NCBI RefSeq assembly: GCF_017745215.1
Contig: NZ_JAGHZV010000001.1
Location: 124,001 to 188,000 of the forward strand
Length of the DNA stretch: 64,000 bases
Direction: 5' to 3'
From: Sphingomonas sp.
GTDB taxonomy: Bacteria; Pseudomonadota; Alphaproteobacteria; Sphingomonadales; Sphingomonadaceae
The first letter of the stretch is position 1, and each line of letters opens with the position of its first letter. A program made the translations under genes and the position numbers. The notes under the pieces are model-generated. The model made no database searches, was not told where the DNA came from, and saw nothing but the letters and a program-made list of their open reading frames with translations. Positions 17,529 to 25,557 of this stretch are shown here, one piece after another.

Positions 17529-17550
17529 ATTGCCCCCCGAATCGGGCAAT
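17529..17550 (-). other. Hairpin in the glnB-glnA gap
   Basis: ATTGCCC (17529-17535) and GGGCAAT (17544-17550) pair around an 8-base centre that can extend the stem with a bulge. It is placed about 25 bases before the glnA start on the transcript. It could be an RNA-processing or attenuation structure. Confidence 0.4.
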
Positions 17551-17597
17551 GAAATTTCAGACTCGCGACCTGACCATCCAAAAATTGCTGCGATGCG

Positions 17598-17942
<345 letters not shown>

Positions 17943-17981
17943 CTATCCTTCGCTTTGATGAGAGCCCCTGCGGCGCCACTG

Positions 17982-17996
17982 GCAACAAGCGTGCCA
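17982..17996 (-). promoter_or_regulatory. Sigma-54 (-24/-12) promoter for glnBA
   Basis: On the minus strand TGGCACG-CTTG-TTGC matches the sigma-54 consensus TGGCACG-N4-TTGC. With the -12 element near 17983, transcription would start around 17970, leaving a leader of about 35 bases before glnB. NtrC-dependent nitrogen control is the known pattern for glnBA and fits. Confidence 0.8.
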
Positions 17997-18755
17997 GAGC
18001 GGGACTCACGCTAATCCTTGGGAGGGCGCGGGCGCAACGGTTAACGCGTGCCTAGAATTTGGGCAGCAATGCGGCGCCTGCCTGATCGGGGGGCAGGGCC
18101 GCGGTCGGCGCGGCGGGGAGTTTCTCACGATGGTCTTCAGGCCATTTCCGAATTTGTTGCGCTTGGTGCGCCGAGGCACAGCGCGTAAAGTGCGGCATCT
18201 CAGGAAGGCGGCGGGGCAAGCACTCTCCATGCGCTGGGCGCGTGTGGAAAGGTGATGTCGCGCGCAATCTTGGAAATTCATTAAAAATTAGAACAATTTC
18301 CGAGTCGAAGCGAATTGACACAAGAATAGTTTCGTGGCGTATCGGAGATAATTCGAATCCAATCGGAAATATATGGGGAGCAATTCGAGATCTTCGGAGC
18401 GCTTAATCGATATATCGTCGCTGATCATAATGAAGTTTTGATTGTTTGATTTTATACTATGGGATTCATGTCGCGGCTTTCACGGGGCGACCCCCGGGGC
18501 CGGGCATGGGCCAAGCTGGCGCCGCGGGGACCCGCCCTCACTCTCGCCCGCGACGCCCTAGTCAGCGCCACACCCCCCGGCGCTGCAAACGCGCCCGTCG
18601 ATCGCCCTCCCGGCGGCGATCGGCGGGCGTAGGGCGTTTCACGGTCTTCAGGTCACCCTCTTCAAGGTCGACGGCAAGTCGCGGCGACTGCTCGCGATTT
18701 TCTGCGCGACTGGTTCTAGGATGTGGAACGGCATCCGTTTCGCTTCGTTTCCTGC
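17997..18755. other. Long gap with an AT-rich island, no convincing gene
   Basis: About 760 bases lie between the glnBA promoter and the next credible gene. The first part (to about 18270) and the last part (18480-18720) are GC-rich with only scrambled short frames. The middle (about 18275-18460) is strikingly AT-rich for this genome, with runs such as TTAAAAATTAGAACAATTT and TCGATATATCGT. It may hold NtrC sites, a decayed gene or acquired DNA; I cannot decide. Confidence 0.4.
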
Positions 18756-19043
18756 ATGAGAGTGCAGGAGTCGAGGGCGGTCGTGAAACGGGCGTTCAGG
18801 ATGGATACGCCGGCGGAGATCCACCGGGCGCTGGGCCTGGAGGAAGCCGAGGAGCGCGGCGTGTGGGAAGTGGTGGTCGCGCGCGGGCCGCTGGTGATCA
18901 TGGCGCACGGCCTGGTCGCGATCGATCCCGATGGCGATGCCGGCTGCTGGATCACCAGCGCCGAGGGCTCGCTGACTCCGCGCCAAGCCAGCGCGGCACT
19001 GCTCGACTGGGAGCGGCCGCCGCGGCGCCTGGTGGCATCGTAA
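18756..19043 (+). CDS. Small hypothetical protein
   Basis: This 95-aa protein of unknown family has a credible coding core from 'MDTPAEIHRALGLEEAEERG' onward, with beta-rich 'VWEVVVARGPLVIMAHGLVAIDPDG' in the middle and a helical end 'RQASAALLDWERPP'. The start is uncertain: GTG at 18723, ATG at 18756 and ATG at 18801 are all in frame and none has a clear ribosome site. It ends one base before the convergent map stop. No signal peptide or membrane segment is visible. Confidence 0.5.
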   Translation: MRVQESRAVVKRAFRMDTPAEIHRALGLEEAEERGVWEVVVARGPLVIMAHGLVAIDPDGDAGCWITSAEGSLTPRQASAALLDWERPPRRLVAS

Positions 19044-19044
19044 G

Positions 19045-19869
19045 TCAGTAGGGCGGGCGGTCGAGGCCCTTGGGGCTCTTGGTGAAGATCTCGCAGCCGT
19101 CTTCGGTGATCCCGATCGAATGCTCGAACTGCGCCGAGAGCGAGCGGTCGCGCGTGACCGCGGTCCAGCCGTCGTCGAGCAGCTTCACGTCGGGACGGCC
19201 GATGTTGATCATCGGCTCGATCGTGAAGAACATACCCGGCCTGAGCTCGGGCCCGGTGCCCGGGCGGCCGACGTGGACGACCTCGGGCGCGTCGTGGAAG
19301 ACCTGGCCGAGCCCATGCCCGCAGAAATCGCGGACCACGCCGAAGCGGTGCGCCTCGGCATGGCGCTGGATCGCGTGGCTGATGTCGCCGAGGTGGTTGC
19401 CGGGCCTGGCCTGCTCGATCCCGAGCATCAGCGACTCATAGGTGACGTCGACGAGGCGGCGCGCCTTGAGCGGCACGTCGCCGACCAGGAACATGCGGCT
19501 GGTGTCGCCGTGCCAGCCGTCGACCATCGGCGTCACGTCGATGTTGACGATGTCGCCATCCTTGAGCGTGCGCTCGGAGGGGATGCCGTGGCAGACGACA
19601 TGGTTGATCGAGATGCAGCAGCTGTGGGTATAGCCGCGATAGCCGAGCGTGGCGGGCACGCCGCCGCCGGCGAAGCTCATCTGGCGGACGATGTCGTCGA
19701 GCTCGGCGGTCGACACGCCGGGGCGGACGTGCGGCACCAGCGCGTCGAGGATCTCGGCGGCGAGGCGCCCGGCGCGGCGCATCCCCTCGAAGCCTTCGGG
19801 CCCGTGGAGCTTGATCGCGCCGGTGCGCACGAGCGGCGTCTCGCCGGTGACGGCAACATATTCGGTCAT
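19045..19869 (-). CDS. map: Methionine aminopeptidase, type I
   Basis: This 274-aa cytoplasmic metalloenzyme removes the initiator methionine from new proteins. The pita-bread fold ligands are all visible: Asp in 'VNIDVTPM', Asp in 'HGDTSRMF', His in 'FCGHGLGQ', Glu in 'FTIEPM' and Glu in 'AQFEHSIGIT'. The substrate-pocket His is in 'YTHSCCISINHVVCHGIP'. Length is standard for type I with a short N-terminal extension (about 20 residues). It is divergent from the MoCF gene with only 55 bases between the starts. Confidence 0.96.
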   Translation of the reverse strand: MTEYVAVTGETPLVRTGAIKLHGPEGFEGMRRAGRLAAEILDALVPHVRPGVSTAELDDIVRQMSFAGGGVPATLGYRGYTHSCCISINHVVCHGIPSERTLKDGDIVNIDVTPMVDGWHGDTSRMFLVGDVPLKARRLVDVTYESLMLGIEQARPGNHLGDISHAIQRHAEAHRFGVVRDFCGHGLGQVFHDAPEVVHVGRPGTGPELRPGMFFTIEPMINIGRPDVKLLDDGWTAVTRDRSLSAQFEHSIGITEDGCEIFTKSPKGLDRPPY

Positions 19870-19924
19870 CGCCGCGATATAGGCGTTTGCGCAGGGCTTT
19901 GCGAGTAGCTACGGATTCGCCGCA

Positions 19925-20686
19925 ATGGCTGAGGAGCGGATCTGGACGGCGGCGCTGGTGGTGATCGGCGACGAGATTCTCTCGGGCCGCACCCAGGACC
20001 GGAACGTCGCGCAGCTCGCCACCTGGCTCAACGCGCAGGGCATCCGCCTCGCCGAGGTGCGGATCGTGCCCGACGTGGAGGCGGCGATCGTCGAGGCGCT
20101 GAATGCGCTGCGCATCCGCAACGACTATTGCTTCACCACCGGCGGGATCGGGCCGACGCACGACGACATCACGGTGGACGCGGTGGCGGCGGCGCTGGGC
20201 GTCCCCGTGGTGATCCACCCCGAGGCGCGCGCTGCGCTGGAGCGCTATTACGAGACGCGCGGCGGGATCACCGACACGCGGCTCAGGATGGCGCGCGTGC
20301 CCGAGGGCGCCGAGCTGATCCCCAACCGCATGTCGGGTGCGCCGGGGATCCGGGTGGGCGACCGTCTCTTTGTCCTCGCAGGGGTGCCGCATATCGCCGC
20401 GCAGATGCTCGACGCGCTGACCGGCACGCTCGAGGGCGGGTTGCCCTTGGTGTCGCACACCGTGGGCTGCTGGGTGCCCGAGAGCGAGATCGCCGAGCTG
20501 CTCGCGCGGACCGAGCGCGCGTTCGAGGGCGTGGCGATCGGCAGCTATCCGCTGTTCCGCGAAGGCAGGGTGGGGGCGAACTTCGTGATCCGCGCGACGT
20601 CGCAGGCGGTGGTGGATGCGTGCGCGGCGGCGTTGACGGCGGCGCTGGTCGAGGCCGGGCGCGAGGCGGTGGACGGGGGAATCTGA
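19925..20686 (+). CDS. MoCF (molybdopterin-binding) domain protein, CinA N-terminal type
   Basis: This 253-aa protein consists of the MoCF/MoeA-like domain seen at the N-terminus of CinA, without the C-terminal nicotinamide-nucleotide amidase part. Typical motifs are 'VIGDEILSGRTQDRN' (residues 13-27), 'FTTGGIGPTHDDIT' (about 70-83) and 'MARVPEGAELIPNRMSGAPG'. Homologues are annotated as competence/damage-inducible CinA-like proteins, and some act on pyridine nucleotides or FAD. Whether this one binds molybdopterin is not known. ATG at 19925 sits in a short divergent gap with map. Confidence 0.85.
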   Translation: MAEERIWTAALVVIGDEILSGRTQDRNVAQLATWLNAQGIRLAEVRIVPDVEAAIVEALNALRIRNDYCFTTGGIGPTHDDITVDAVAAALGVPVVIHPEARAALERYYETRGGITDTRLRMARVPEGAELIPNRMSGAPGIRVGDRLFVLAGVPHIAAQMLDALTGTLEGGLPLVSHTVGCWVPESEIAELLARTERAFEGVAIGSYPLFREGRVGANFVIRATSQAVVDACAAALTAALVEAGREAVDGGI

Positions 20687-20693
20687 GCCCAAG

Positions 20694-20725
20694 ACCGTCA
20701 TCCCGGCTTTCGCCGGGATGACGGT
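20694..20725. repeat. Dispersed palindromic repeat, copy 5 (short form)
   Basis: Only the outer part of the family remains: ACCGTCATCCCGGC (20694-20707) and GCCGGGATGACGGT (20712-20725) with a 4-base loop. It begins 8 bases after the MoCF gene stop and could serve as its terminator stem. Confidence 0.8.
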
Positions 20726-20757
20726 TGAACTCGGAAAATGAGCACGCCCCGACCGTG

Positions 20758-20789
20758 GTTCCCCTCCCGCAAGCAAGCGGGAGGGGAAC
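20758..20789. terminator. GC-rich hairpin between convergent genes
   Basis: GTTCCCCTCCCGC (20758-20770) pairs perfectly with GCGGGAGGGGAAC (20777-20789) around a 6-base loop. There is no U-tract, so it may be a repeat element or structural barrier rather than a classical terminator. It lies downstream of both the MoCF gene and the TonB receptor gene. Confidence 0.5.
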
Positions 20790-20837
20790 TGGGAGCGGCC
20801 GCCCTCGTATCCCCCCGCGGGGGCGCTCAGAACTGGC

Positions 20838-23408
20838 TCAGAACTCGGTGCCGGCGCGGACCCCGAAGGTGCGCGGGCGGACGTAGACGATATAGGGCCG
20901 CTGGCCACAGCTTCCGCATTCCTCGAAGCGCGAAAGCTGGCCGCGCTCGTCCCAGACATTGCTGACGAAGGCCTCCAGCGAGACCTTGCCGATGTCCGCA
21001 CCGAAGGCGAGGTCGAGCGTGGTGAAGGGCTGGAGCCGGCCCGACGCCGCGGCCGGATTGTAGTAGCTCGTCGGGTCCGCGGCGATGGCGGGATCGGTCG
21101 GGTCGTGCAGCGCGAGGATGAACACCTTGCTGCGCAGGTCCGACGCTGCCGAGCCCTGATAGGCGAGCACGCCCTGGGCGTGGAGCTTGGTCGGCCCCGT
21201 ATCCCATTCGTAGCGCGCGGTCGCACTCGCCTTGAACTTGGGCGTGATCGGCAGGCGCGTGCCCGCGACCGCCGAGATATAGTTGATCTCGCCGCCCGGC
21301 CCCGTCGCCGTGCAGGCCAGCGTCGGGTCGTCATAGCCGCAGAGGTTCCGCCGCGTCTTCGCATCGGTGTAGGAGCCCGACGCGGTGAGGGTGAAGCCGC
21401 CGGCGTGGTAGTTGGTGTCGAGCTCGATGCCGCGGATGCGGGCGTCGGGGCCGTTGTGGATCTCGGTGAAGCTGTTCTGGCCGAGGAAGGAGAATTGGAA
21501 CTTCTTCCAATCCTCCTGGTAGATCGCGCCGTTGAAGCGGAAGCCGGGCGCCAGCGTGGTCTTCCAGCCGATCTCGTAGTTGGTCAGGAAATCTGCCTGA
21601 TAGGGTTGGATCGTCGCGCGCCGGTTGATGCCGCCGGGGCGGTAGCCGCGCGACCAGGTGGCGTAGAGGAGATAGTTGTCGGCGGGCTTCCAGGTGAGGT
21701 TCAGGCGATGGAGGAAGCCGGTATCCTTGGTGCGCTTGGGCACGGCCTTGCCGTTCACCACGTCGGCGAGGTTGGTGCATGGGCTGCCGTCGACCGTGGC
21801 GGGGAGCAGCGCCTCGGTGCGGCCCTGCAACTGCGCGTCGCGCAGCGTCAGCCCCTCGGTGGTGTAGCAGCCGCCGACGCCGGTGAACGTGCTCCACACC
21901 GGGTTGGGCACCGTCGCCTTGGTGATCTGGTTGAACGCCGGATCGCGGCCGAAGCCGAAGAAGCCGATCAGCGAATTGTCGTATTTGTAGAGCCGCCCGC
22001 CCGCGGTGAGCGTCAGGTTCGGCGTGAAGTCGTAGCTCGCCTCGCCGAACGCGGCATAGTCCTTGTCGACGCGGTGCTGCTGGGTGAGCCACAGCGTGCC
22101 GGGGATGCCGTTCACCGACAGCTCGGGGGCGAGGTTGGCGACGCGATAGTCCTGGTGGATCGCGTTGCTCTGCCGCTGGAAGAACAGGCCGGCGACGATG
22201 CGGAACGGCGCGTCCGCTGGCGAAGCGAGGCGGAGCTCCTGGCTCATCTTCTTGAAATGGTCGGTGCCCAGCACGTTCTGGCGGGGATCGATCGTGTTGC
22301 CCGAGGCATTGAGGAAATATTGGTAGCCCGCGATGCCTCCGACCGAGGAATAGAGCTGGTCATAGGCCTCTGCATAGTCGGTATAGTCGCTCGACGAGCT
22401 GTCCTTGCGGTCGAGATACGCACCGGCATAGGTAACATCCCAGCTGCCGATCTTGCCCTCGATGGTGAGCGCGCCCTGGACGAAACGGTCCTTGCGCCAT
22501 TCGGGGTAGAAATGCTGGACCTTGAGGTCGCCGAGGCTGGGGTCGCTGCCGAAGAAGCCGTGGCTGCGCGAGTCCTGGTAGAGCACGGTGGGCGTGACGG
22601 TCCAGTTTTCGTCGAGGTCGACCTTCAGCGCGGCGCGGCCGCCCCAGGTCTCGACGTCGTTGTAGTTCTTCTCGACATAGGCGTTGTTGTTGACCGTGAT
22701 CCCGCCCAGGAAGCTGCGCGTGCCGGGCACATTGTCGATGAAGCCCGCGTCCTTCTGGTAGAAGCCGACGACGCGCAGCGCGACCGACTCGCTGAACGGC
22801 GTGTTGATCACGCCTTCCAGCCGGCCGCCGATCCCGCCCTTGTTCACGGCGTTCACTTCGCCGTCGACGCGGCCGTAGAAACCCGAGGCGTCGGGCTTGT
22901 TGGTGATGATGCGGATCGTGCCCGCCTCGGACGAAGCGCCGTAGAGCGTTCCCTGCGGTCCCGAGAGGCTCTCGATCCGGGCGACGTCGTAGATATGGAT
23001 GTCGAGCGTGCCGCCGATCGTCGTTACCGGCTGCTCGTCGAGATAGGTGCCGACCTGCGGCAGCGAGCCCGAGTGGTTGCCCTCGGCGCCGCCCGCGGTC
23101 GCGGCGACGCCGCGCATATACACCGTCGTCACGCCCGGCTGGACGGTGAGGAAGCTGACCGACGAGAGCTGCTTCGTGTAATCCTGGAAGTTGGTGATGT
23201 TGAGCTCGTCGAGCTTCTCGGTGCCCAGCGCCTTGATGCTGATCGGCACGTCCTGGAGGTTTTCCTCGCGTTTCTGCGCGGTGACGATGATCTCGTCGCC
23301 GTCGCTGCCGGCGGCCGTCGCGGTATCGTCCTGGGCAAGGGCGGGGGTGGCGAAGGCCGCCGACGCGAGCAGCGCGGCGATCAGCGCACTGCGGGACGAG
23401 ATCTTCAT
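20838..23408 (-). CDS. TonB-dependent outer-membrane receptor
   Basis: This 856-aa receptor has a signal peptide ending 'ATPALAQ' (about residue 25), a TonB-box-like 'DEIIVTAQKREENLQDVPIS' start, the plug motifs 'VYMRGVAATAGGAEG' and 'ESLSGPQGTLYGASSEAGTIRI', and a barrel closing in 'RTFGVRAGTEF' (terminal Phe). The 'QKREENLQDVPIS' signature is common in sphingomonad and Caulobacter receptors of uncertain substrate. Start 23408 follows GGGAG. It is downstream of a TPR-sulfotransferase gene on the same strand with a 144-base gap that contains palindromes. A role in uptake of sulfated or complex organic ligands is only a guess from that pairing. Confidence 0.92.
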   Translation of the reverse strand: MKISSRSALIAALLASAAFATPALAQDDTATAAGSDGDEIIVTAQKREENLQDVPISIKALGTEKLDELNITNFQDYTKQLSSVSFLTVQPGVTTVYMRGVAATAGGAEGNHSGSLPQVGTYLDEQPVTTIGGTLDIHIYDVARIESLSGPQGTLYGASSEAGTIRIITNKPDASGFYGRVDGEVNAVNKGGIGGRLEGVINTPFSESVALRVVGFYQKDAGFIDNVPGTRSFLGGITVNNNAYVEKNYNDVETWGGRAALKVDLDENWTVTPTVLYQDSRSHGFFGSDPSLGDLKVQHFYPEWRKDRFVQGALTIEGKIGSWDVTYAGAYLDRKDSSSSDYTDYAEAYDQLYSSVGGIAGYQYFLNASGNTIDPRQNVLGTDHFKKMSQELRLASPADAPFRIVAGLFFQRQSNAIHQDYRVANLAPELSVNGIPGTLWLTQQHRVDKDYAAFGEASYDFTPNLTLTAGGRLYKYDNSLIGFFGFGRDPAFNQITKATVPNPVWSTFTGVGGCYTTEGLTLRDAQLQGRTEALLPATVDGSPCTNLADVVNGKAVPKRTKDTGFLHRLNLTWKPADNYLLYATWSRGYRPGGINRRATIQPYQADFLTNYEIGWKTTLAPGFRFNGAIYQEDWKKFQFSFLGQNSFTEIHNGPDARIRGIELDTNYHAGGFTLTASGSYTDAKTRRNLCGYDDPTLACTATGPGGEINYISAVAGTRLPITPKFKASATARYEWDTGPTKLHAQGVLAYQGSAASDLRSKVFILALHDPTDPAIAADPTSYYNPAAASGRLQPFTTLDLAFGADIGKVSLEAFVSNVWDERGQLSRFEECGSCGQRPYIVYVRPRTFGVRAGTEF

Positions 23409-23461
23409 GCGAGCGTCTCCCGGCAAGAGAATTACGCCCGGGAGACTGTTCGCGCCCGAAA

Positions 23462-23541
23462 GGATCGTCAATTGTTGCACGAGTGTTCAAAACACTTCGC
23501 ACGTGCAGCGTGACAGTTTTGCAACGCTTGCGTGACGATCC
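23462..23541 (-). promoter_or_regulatory. Palindromes upstream of the TonB receptor
   Basis: AGTGTT-CAA-AACACT (23482-23496) is a perfect 6-3-6 operator-like palindrome about 75 bases before the receptor start. It is enclosed by a wider inverted pair GGATCGTCA (23462-23470) and TGACGATCC (23533-23541). Together they suggest separate control of the receptor rather than simple read-through from the sulfotransferase. Confidence 0.4.
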
Positions 23542-23552
23542 CCGGAAAATGC

Positions 23553-25142
23553 TCAGAAATCAGGCACTGAGGGATAGTTGCTGAGCACATCGCCAAGCGC
23601 GACCTTGAGTGGGTCGAGCCAGGGCTCGAAAGGTTGCCACGCTTCGGTGCCTTCGCGGAAGATCGGCTGGCGGACCTGCTCGGAAGAGGGCGTGCGCACC
23701 GCGCGCTCGGTCTTGTGGAACTCGAGGCAGGCGGGCTCGAAGGCCAGCCCCATCGCGGCGAGCAGCGCGCGGACCTCCGCCTCGGTATCCTCGACCATCG
23801 CCTCGTAGAAGACGCGGTGGACCAGCCCCGGACGCACCGCGTCGACATGCGCCATCAGTCGCACATAGTCGCGGTAGTAGCGGCCCATGTCGTCGAGGGC
23901 ATAGCTGAACCCCTGGCCGCGGGCGAAATGCTGCTTGAAGTTGGAGAAGCAGCAGCCGAGCGGATGGCGGCGCGCATCGATGATCTTCGCGCGCGGCAGG
24001 ATCAGGTGGATCAGCGGGAGGTGCGCCCAATTATTGGGCAGCTTGTCGATGAAATAGGGCCGGTCGGTCTGGCGCTGGACCGCGGCGCGGCGGAGATACT
24101 CCTCGCCCATCGCGCGCAGCTCGCCGGGCGGAAGCGCCGCGGCGCCCGCGGGATAGTCCTCGATTCGCCGCGCGAGCATCGGCGCTTCGGCGAGCTCGGT
24201 GGTGCCTTCGACCTGGCTGTGGCTCGACAGGATCTGCTCGATCAGCGTCGAGCCCGCGCGCGGCATGCCGAGGATGAAGATCGGGTCGGGCGCGGGGCAG
24301 CCCTGGCCGGCGCGCGCGTCGAGGAAGTCGCGCGTGAAGGTGGCGATCGAGCGGTCGACGAAGGCCTGGGTCTCGTCGGGCTCGTAGCGGACCCTGGTGC
24401 GGCGGAGGCGATTGCCGGCATCATAGTGGCGGAAGGCGGCTTCGGCCTGGCGGCGGTCCTCCAGCGCCTTGCCGAGCGCAAAGTCGAGGTGGAAACGATC
24501 TTCGTCGGAAAGGTCGGCGCGGGCGAGGCCGGCCTCCATCGCGGCGAGGTCGGCATCGTCGAACTTCACGGTCTTGAGGTTGGCGAGGCTCCACCACGCC
24601 TCGCCGAGCGCGGGGGCCAGCGCGATCGCTCGGCGATAGGCCGCGACGCCCTCGGCGAGGCGGCCGACGGTCTTGAGCATATGGCCGAAGCTCATCCAGA
24701 CGCGCGGCTGGTCGGGCGCGGACTCGAGTACCGCCTCGTAGAGCGCGATCGCCTCGTCGAAGCCGCCGATCCGGCCGAGCGCGGCGGCCTTGAGGTTGGC
24801 GTGGCCGACATTGTCGGGGTCCTCGCCGAGCACGCGGTCGAGCTCGTCGAGCGCTTCGGACGGGCGGTTGAGGCGATAGAGCACGAGCGCGAGGTTGGCG
24901 CGCGCCGCGGTGAAGCCGGGCGAAAGCTCGATTGCGCGGCGGAGCAGGTTCTCGGCATCCTTGTAGCGGCCGATCCGCCCGGCGAGCTCGGCGAGCATGC
25001 GGATCGCGGCGACGTCGAACGGGTCGGCCTTGAGGTGCTGCTTGAGCAAGGGCTCGGCGTCGTGGAGCCGGTTGTCGTAGAGCGCGAGCGCGGCTTCCAT
25101 CAGGCGCGGGTGATAGGACGCGGGGAGGGCGGCGGATTGCAT
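23553..25142 (-). CDS. TPR-repeat sulfotransferase family protein
   Basis: This 529-aa cytoplasmic protein has about six tetratricopeptide repeats in its N-terminal half (about residues 15-210, e.g. 'AENLLRRAIELSPGFTAARANLALVLYRLNR'-type units) followed by a sulfotransferase domain (about 285-515). The PAPS-binding loop is 'GMPRAGSTLIEQIL' and a second conserved stretch is 'DKLPNNWAHLPLI'. Such fusions may transfer sulfate from PAPS to a peptide or glycan acceptor held by the TPRs, but the biochemical role in bacteria is mostly untested. It precedes a TonB-dependent receptor gene, a pairing seen repeatedly in this group of bacteria. Confidence 0.86.
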   Translation of the reverse strand: MQSAALPASYHPRLMEAALALYDNRLHDAEPLLKQHLKADPFDVAAIRMLAELAGRIGRYKDAENLLRRAIELSPGFTAARANLALVLYRLNRPSEALDELDRVLGEDPDNVGHANLKAAALGRIGGFDEAIALYEAVLESAPDQPRVWMSFGHMLKTVGRLAEGVAAYRRAIALAPALGEAWWSLANLKTVKFDDADLAAMEAGLARADLSDEDRFHLDFALGKALEDRRQAEAAFRHYDAGNRLRRTRVRYEPDETQAFVDRSIATFTRDFLDARAGQGCPAPDPIFILGMPRAGSTLIEQILSSHSQVEGTTELAEAPMLARRIEDYPAGAAALPPGELRAMGEEYLRRAAVQRQTDRPYFIDKLPNNWAHLPLIHLILPRAKIIDARRHPLGCCFSNFKQHFARGQGFSYALDDMGRYYRDYVRLMAHVDAVRPGLVHRVFYEAMVEDTEAEVRALLAAMGLAFEPACLEFHKTERAVRTPSSEQVRQPIFREGTEAWQPFEPWLDPLKVALGDVLSNYPSVPDF

Positions 25143-25179
25143 CGTCGACGTGCTAGAGCGAAACGATCTCGATTGGAAT

Positions 25180-25261
25180 CGTCATCCCGGCGAAAGCCGG
25201 GACCCAGGGCAGCGAGCGATGTCCTGCTTGGCCCTGGGTCCCGGCTTTCGCCGGGATGACG
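25180..25261. repeat. Dispersed palindromic repeat, copy 6
   Basis: Perfect 30-base arms (25180-25209 and 25232-25261) with a 22-base spacer. It lies upstream of the sulfotransferase start, so it is not always downstream of genes. Confidence 0.9.
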
Positions 25262-25387
25262 GCCGGGATTTGGCTGAAGCCGGGCGAATGATGAAGCGCC
25301 GTTGTTCGAGGCTCAATCGAACGATCTTGATTTTATCCGGAATTACCTCGACCCTGCTGATCTTCCTGAATGATTTGGGGATTCATC

Positions 25388-25483
25388 ATGGACACCATGG
25401 CTCTGCTCTTTGCGCTCTTCATGGGATTCTCGCCCGAGTCCACCATTACGGACCGGTGCCCGGAGGGCGGCGGTAACTGTTGA
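25388..25483 (+). CDS. Possible 31-aa small hydrophobic peptide
   Basis: ATG at 25388 opens a 31-codon frame ending at 25483: a hydrophobic stretch 'MALLFALFMGF' then a polar tail with two cysteines ('DRCPEGGGNC'). GGGG lies about seven bases upstream. It sits in the 415-base gap between the sulfotransferase and the amino-acid permease and is too short for reliable coding statistics. It could be a leader peptide or a small membrane peptide. An overlapping frame starting near 25290 is less convincing. Confidence 0.25.
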   Translation: MDTMALLFALFMGFSPESTITDRCPEGGGNC

Positions 25484-25557
25484 TCCGGGGGACCTGCCGG
25501 CCGGGCTATCGCATCTTCTGGATTCGTGGTTCACTCCGCCCTTGAGGGGGAGCAGCC

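Noticed and set aside
18052..18321. A small gene or pseudogene on the minus strand in the gap after glnB
   Set aside because: Two overlapping frames both have scrambled composition and no ribosome site; coding nature could not be supported.
18446..19051. 201-codon frame across the GC-rich part of the same gap
   Set aside because: Arg/Gly/Pro-rich, overlaps the better small gene in another frame, no motif.
21105..23513. 802-codon frame opposite the second TonB receptor
   Set aside because: No domain, no ribosome site; shadow of the receptor gene.
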